Shown one piece after another: positions 22,846 through 24,023 of a DNA stretch of 24,023 nt. Within the stretch, counting starts at the first letter, position 1. Every line of letters begins with the position of its first letter. Under the pieces are notes generated by a model. That model did no database searches and was not told the origin of the DNA. It saw only the letters and a program-made list of their open reading frames with translations. A program made the translations under genes and the position numbers. The DNA comes from an uncultured Opitutia bacterium (GTDB lineage Bacteria; Verrucomicrobiota; Verrucomicrobiia; Opitutales; UBA953), in assembly GCA_937875975.1 (NCBI GenBank), contig CALEEU010000285.1:1-24023 (forward strand), written 5' to 3'.

Positions 22846-24023
22846 ATGAAAGTCTCTTTCCAAGCCCTCTCTCGTCACCTCGATCTCGCCGGCATCACCG
22901 CCGAGCGCGTCGCGGAAGTCCTCCCGATGCTCGGCCTCGAGGTGGAGTCGGTCACGACCTTCGGCCTCGCCCCGCTGCCGCTCGTGGTGGTCGGTGAAAT
23001 CAAATCTTTCGAGAAGCACCCGAAGGCCGATCGTCTCAGCGTCTGCCAGGTCGACGTCGGCGACGGCGCCATCCGTCAGATCGTCTGCGGCGCCAAGAAC
23101 TTCAAGGCGGGTGACCGGGTCCCGGTCGCTCTCCCAGGCACGGTGATGCCGAGCGGTTTCGCGATTTCGGTCTCGAAGCTCCGCGACGTCGACTCGGCGG
23201 GTATGATGTGCTCCTCCGAAGAACTCGGCCTCGGCAAAGGCGAGGACGGTCTGCTCATCCTGACGCCGCGCCAGCCGGCCCTCGGTGCACCGCTCAATTC
23301 TCTTTTCGGTGCGCCGGATACGGTGCTCGAAATCTCGGTGACCCCGAACCGCGGTGATTGCCTCGGCATCCGCGGCGTCGCCCGCGACCTCGCCGCCGCG
23401 CTGGGCCTCACGCTCAAGCCGCTCACGGTGAAGACCGCCGCCGGCTTCGCCGCCGCGCCTTCCGCCGCCGATGCAGTGAAGTTCGTCCGCTCGTCCTCCG
23501 AGTTCTGCCCTTACTACACGCTGCGCACGTTGAAGAACGTGAAGGTCGGCCCGAGCCCGGAATGGCTCCGCCGCGACCTCGAGGCCGCTGGCCTCCGTCC
23601 GATCAACAACGTGGTCGATATCACGAACTGGGTGCTGCTCGAGCTCGGCCAGCCGCTCCACGCGTTCGACGCGAAGAAGGTTTCCGAAGGTATCGAGGCC
23701 CGCCCGGCCCGCGAAGGCGAAGAGATCGTCCTGCTCGACGGCAAGAAGGTGAAGCTCGAGCCCGGCGTCTGCGTCATCGCCGATGCCCAGCGCCCGCTCG
23801 TCGTCGCCGGCGTGATGGGCGGCGTCGATTCTGGTGTGACCGATTCGACGACAGAAATCCTCCTCGAAGCCGCTTGGTTCCGCCCTGGCGAAATCCGCCG
23901 CGTCGCCCGCCGCATCGGAGTGTCGACCGACTCTTCCCATCGCTTCGCCCGTGATGTGGACCCGGCCGGCGTCGAGCTCGCCTCGCGCCTCGCCACGGAT
24001 CTCCTCATCGAACTCGCTGGCGC
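22846..24023 (+). CDS. pheT: Phenylalanine--tRNA ligase beta subunit (3' end outside window)
   Basis: PheT carries tRNA-binding and editing domains of phenylalanyl-tRNA synthetase. 392 residues are visible before the right edge and the frame is open throughout. An EMAP/OB-type tRNA-binding domain spans about 40-150 (HPKADRLSVCQVDVG, IVCGAKNF, MMCSSEELGLG). The B3/B4 editing region covers about 210-375, with INNVVDITNWVLLELGQPLH and AFDAKK as landmarks, followed by RRIGVSTDSSHRFARDVDP. The B5, catalytic-like and C-terminal anticodon-binding domains lie beyond the window. It starts three bases after pheS, as in most bacterial pheST operons. Confidence 0.96.
   Translation, partial: MKVSFQALSRHLDLAGITAERVAEVLPMLGLEVESVTTFGLAPLPLVVVGEIKSFEKHPKADRLSVCQVDVGDGAIRQIVCGAKNFKAGDRVPVALPGTVMPSGFAISVSKLRDVDSAGMMCSSEELGLGKGEDGLLILTPRQPALGAPLNSLFGAPDTVLEISVTPNRGDCLGIRGVARDLAAALGLTLKPLTVKTAAGFAAAPSAADAVKFVRSSSEFCPYYTLRTLKNVKVGPSPEWLRRDLEAAGLRPINNVVDITNWVLLELGQPLHAFDAKKVSEGIEARPAREGEEIVLLDGKKVKLEPGVCVIADAQRPLVVAGVMGGVDSGVTDSTTEILLEAAWFRPGEIRRVARRIGVSTDSSHRFARDVDPAGVELASRLATDLLIELAG

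Noticed and set aside
22114..23940. 608-codon open frame opposite pheS and pheT
   Set aside because: It is antisense to two secure tRNA synthetase genes, Arg/Glu/His-rich and without recognisable domains.

Overview
The window is a dense, GC-rich stretch of chromosome with 22 protein-coding genes and very little intergenic space. LpxA (lipid A synthesis), a mur/amg-type cell-wall sugar recycling protein, a periplasmic amidase and an MCE-domain protein point to a diderm bacterium. The gene content and style suggest a member of the Planctomycetota-Verrucomicrobiota-Chlamydiota group: single-chain (alpha2) glycyl-tRNA synthetase, MetX-type methionine synthesis, a ScpB with a long internal insert, and few Shine-Dalgarno sequences. 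Verrucomicrobiota (Opitutae-like) is my best guess. It is an inference from gene content, not from a marker search.

Layout. Positions 1-5650 hold a tight minus-strand operon, in transcription order: pgi, a membrane-anchored coiled-coil protein, a 56-residue lipoprotein, rsmI, an unrecognised 203-residue protein, lpxA and pdxA (cut by the window edge). Most junctions overlap by one or four bases. ilvD (5745-7433, minus) lies upstream of pgi and is separated from it by a clear intrinsic terminator. Diverging from ilvD is a plus-strand run of scpB, pheA (chorismate mutase/prephenate dehydratase) and an MCE-domain protein, each overlapping the next by 4 nt, followed by glyS. glyS converges with, and overlaps by 11 nt, a minus-strand gene fusing a MurU-like nucleotidyltransferase to an AmgK-like sugar kinase. 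That gene overlaps an upstream Fur-family regulator. metX is divergent from fur and abuts a convergent cardiolipin-synthase-type gene stop codon to stop codon.

The right third is translation machinery. On the minus strand are a PrxQ/Bcp-like peroxiredoxin, infC, an N-acetylmuramoyl-L-alanine amidase and rpsA, ending in a strong terminator. Diverging on the plus strand are rpmI, rplT, a strong terminator, pheS and pheT (cut by the right edge). The usual infC-rpmI-rplT-pheST order is therefore split, with infC flipped to the other strand and a peroxiredoxin placed between.

Most of the window is housekeeping: amino-acid synthesis, tRNA charging, ribosome function and envelope synthesis. No mobile element, CRISPR array, tRNA or rRNA was seen. 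The items most worth attention are the MurU-AmgK fusion, the small lipoprotein and coiled-coil pair embedded in the lpxA operon, a peroxiredoxin lacking the family proline, the split infC cluster and a long hairpin in the divergent peroxiredoxin/rpmI region. No intergenic stretch exceeds 300 bases. The longest, 18509-18698, is the leader of rpsA.
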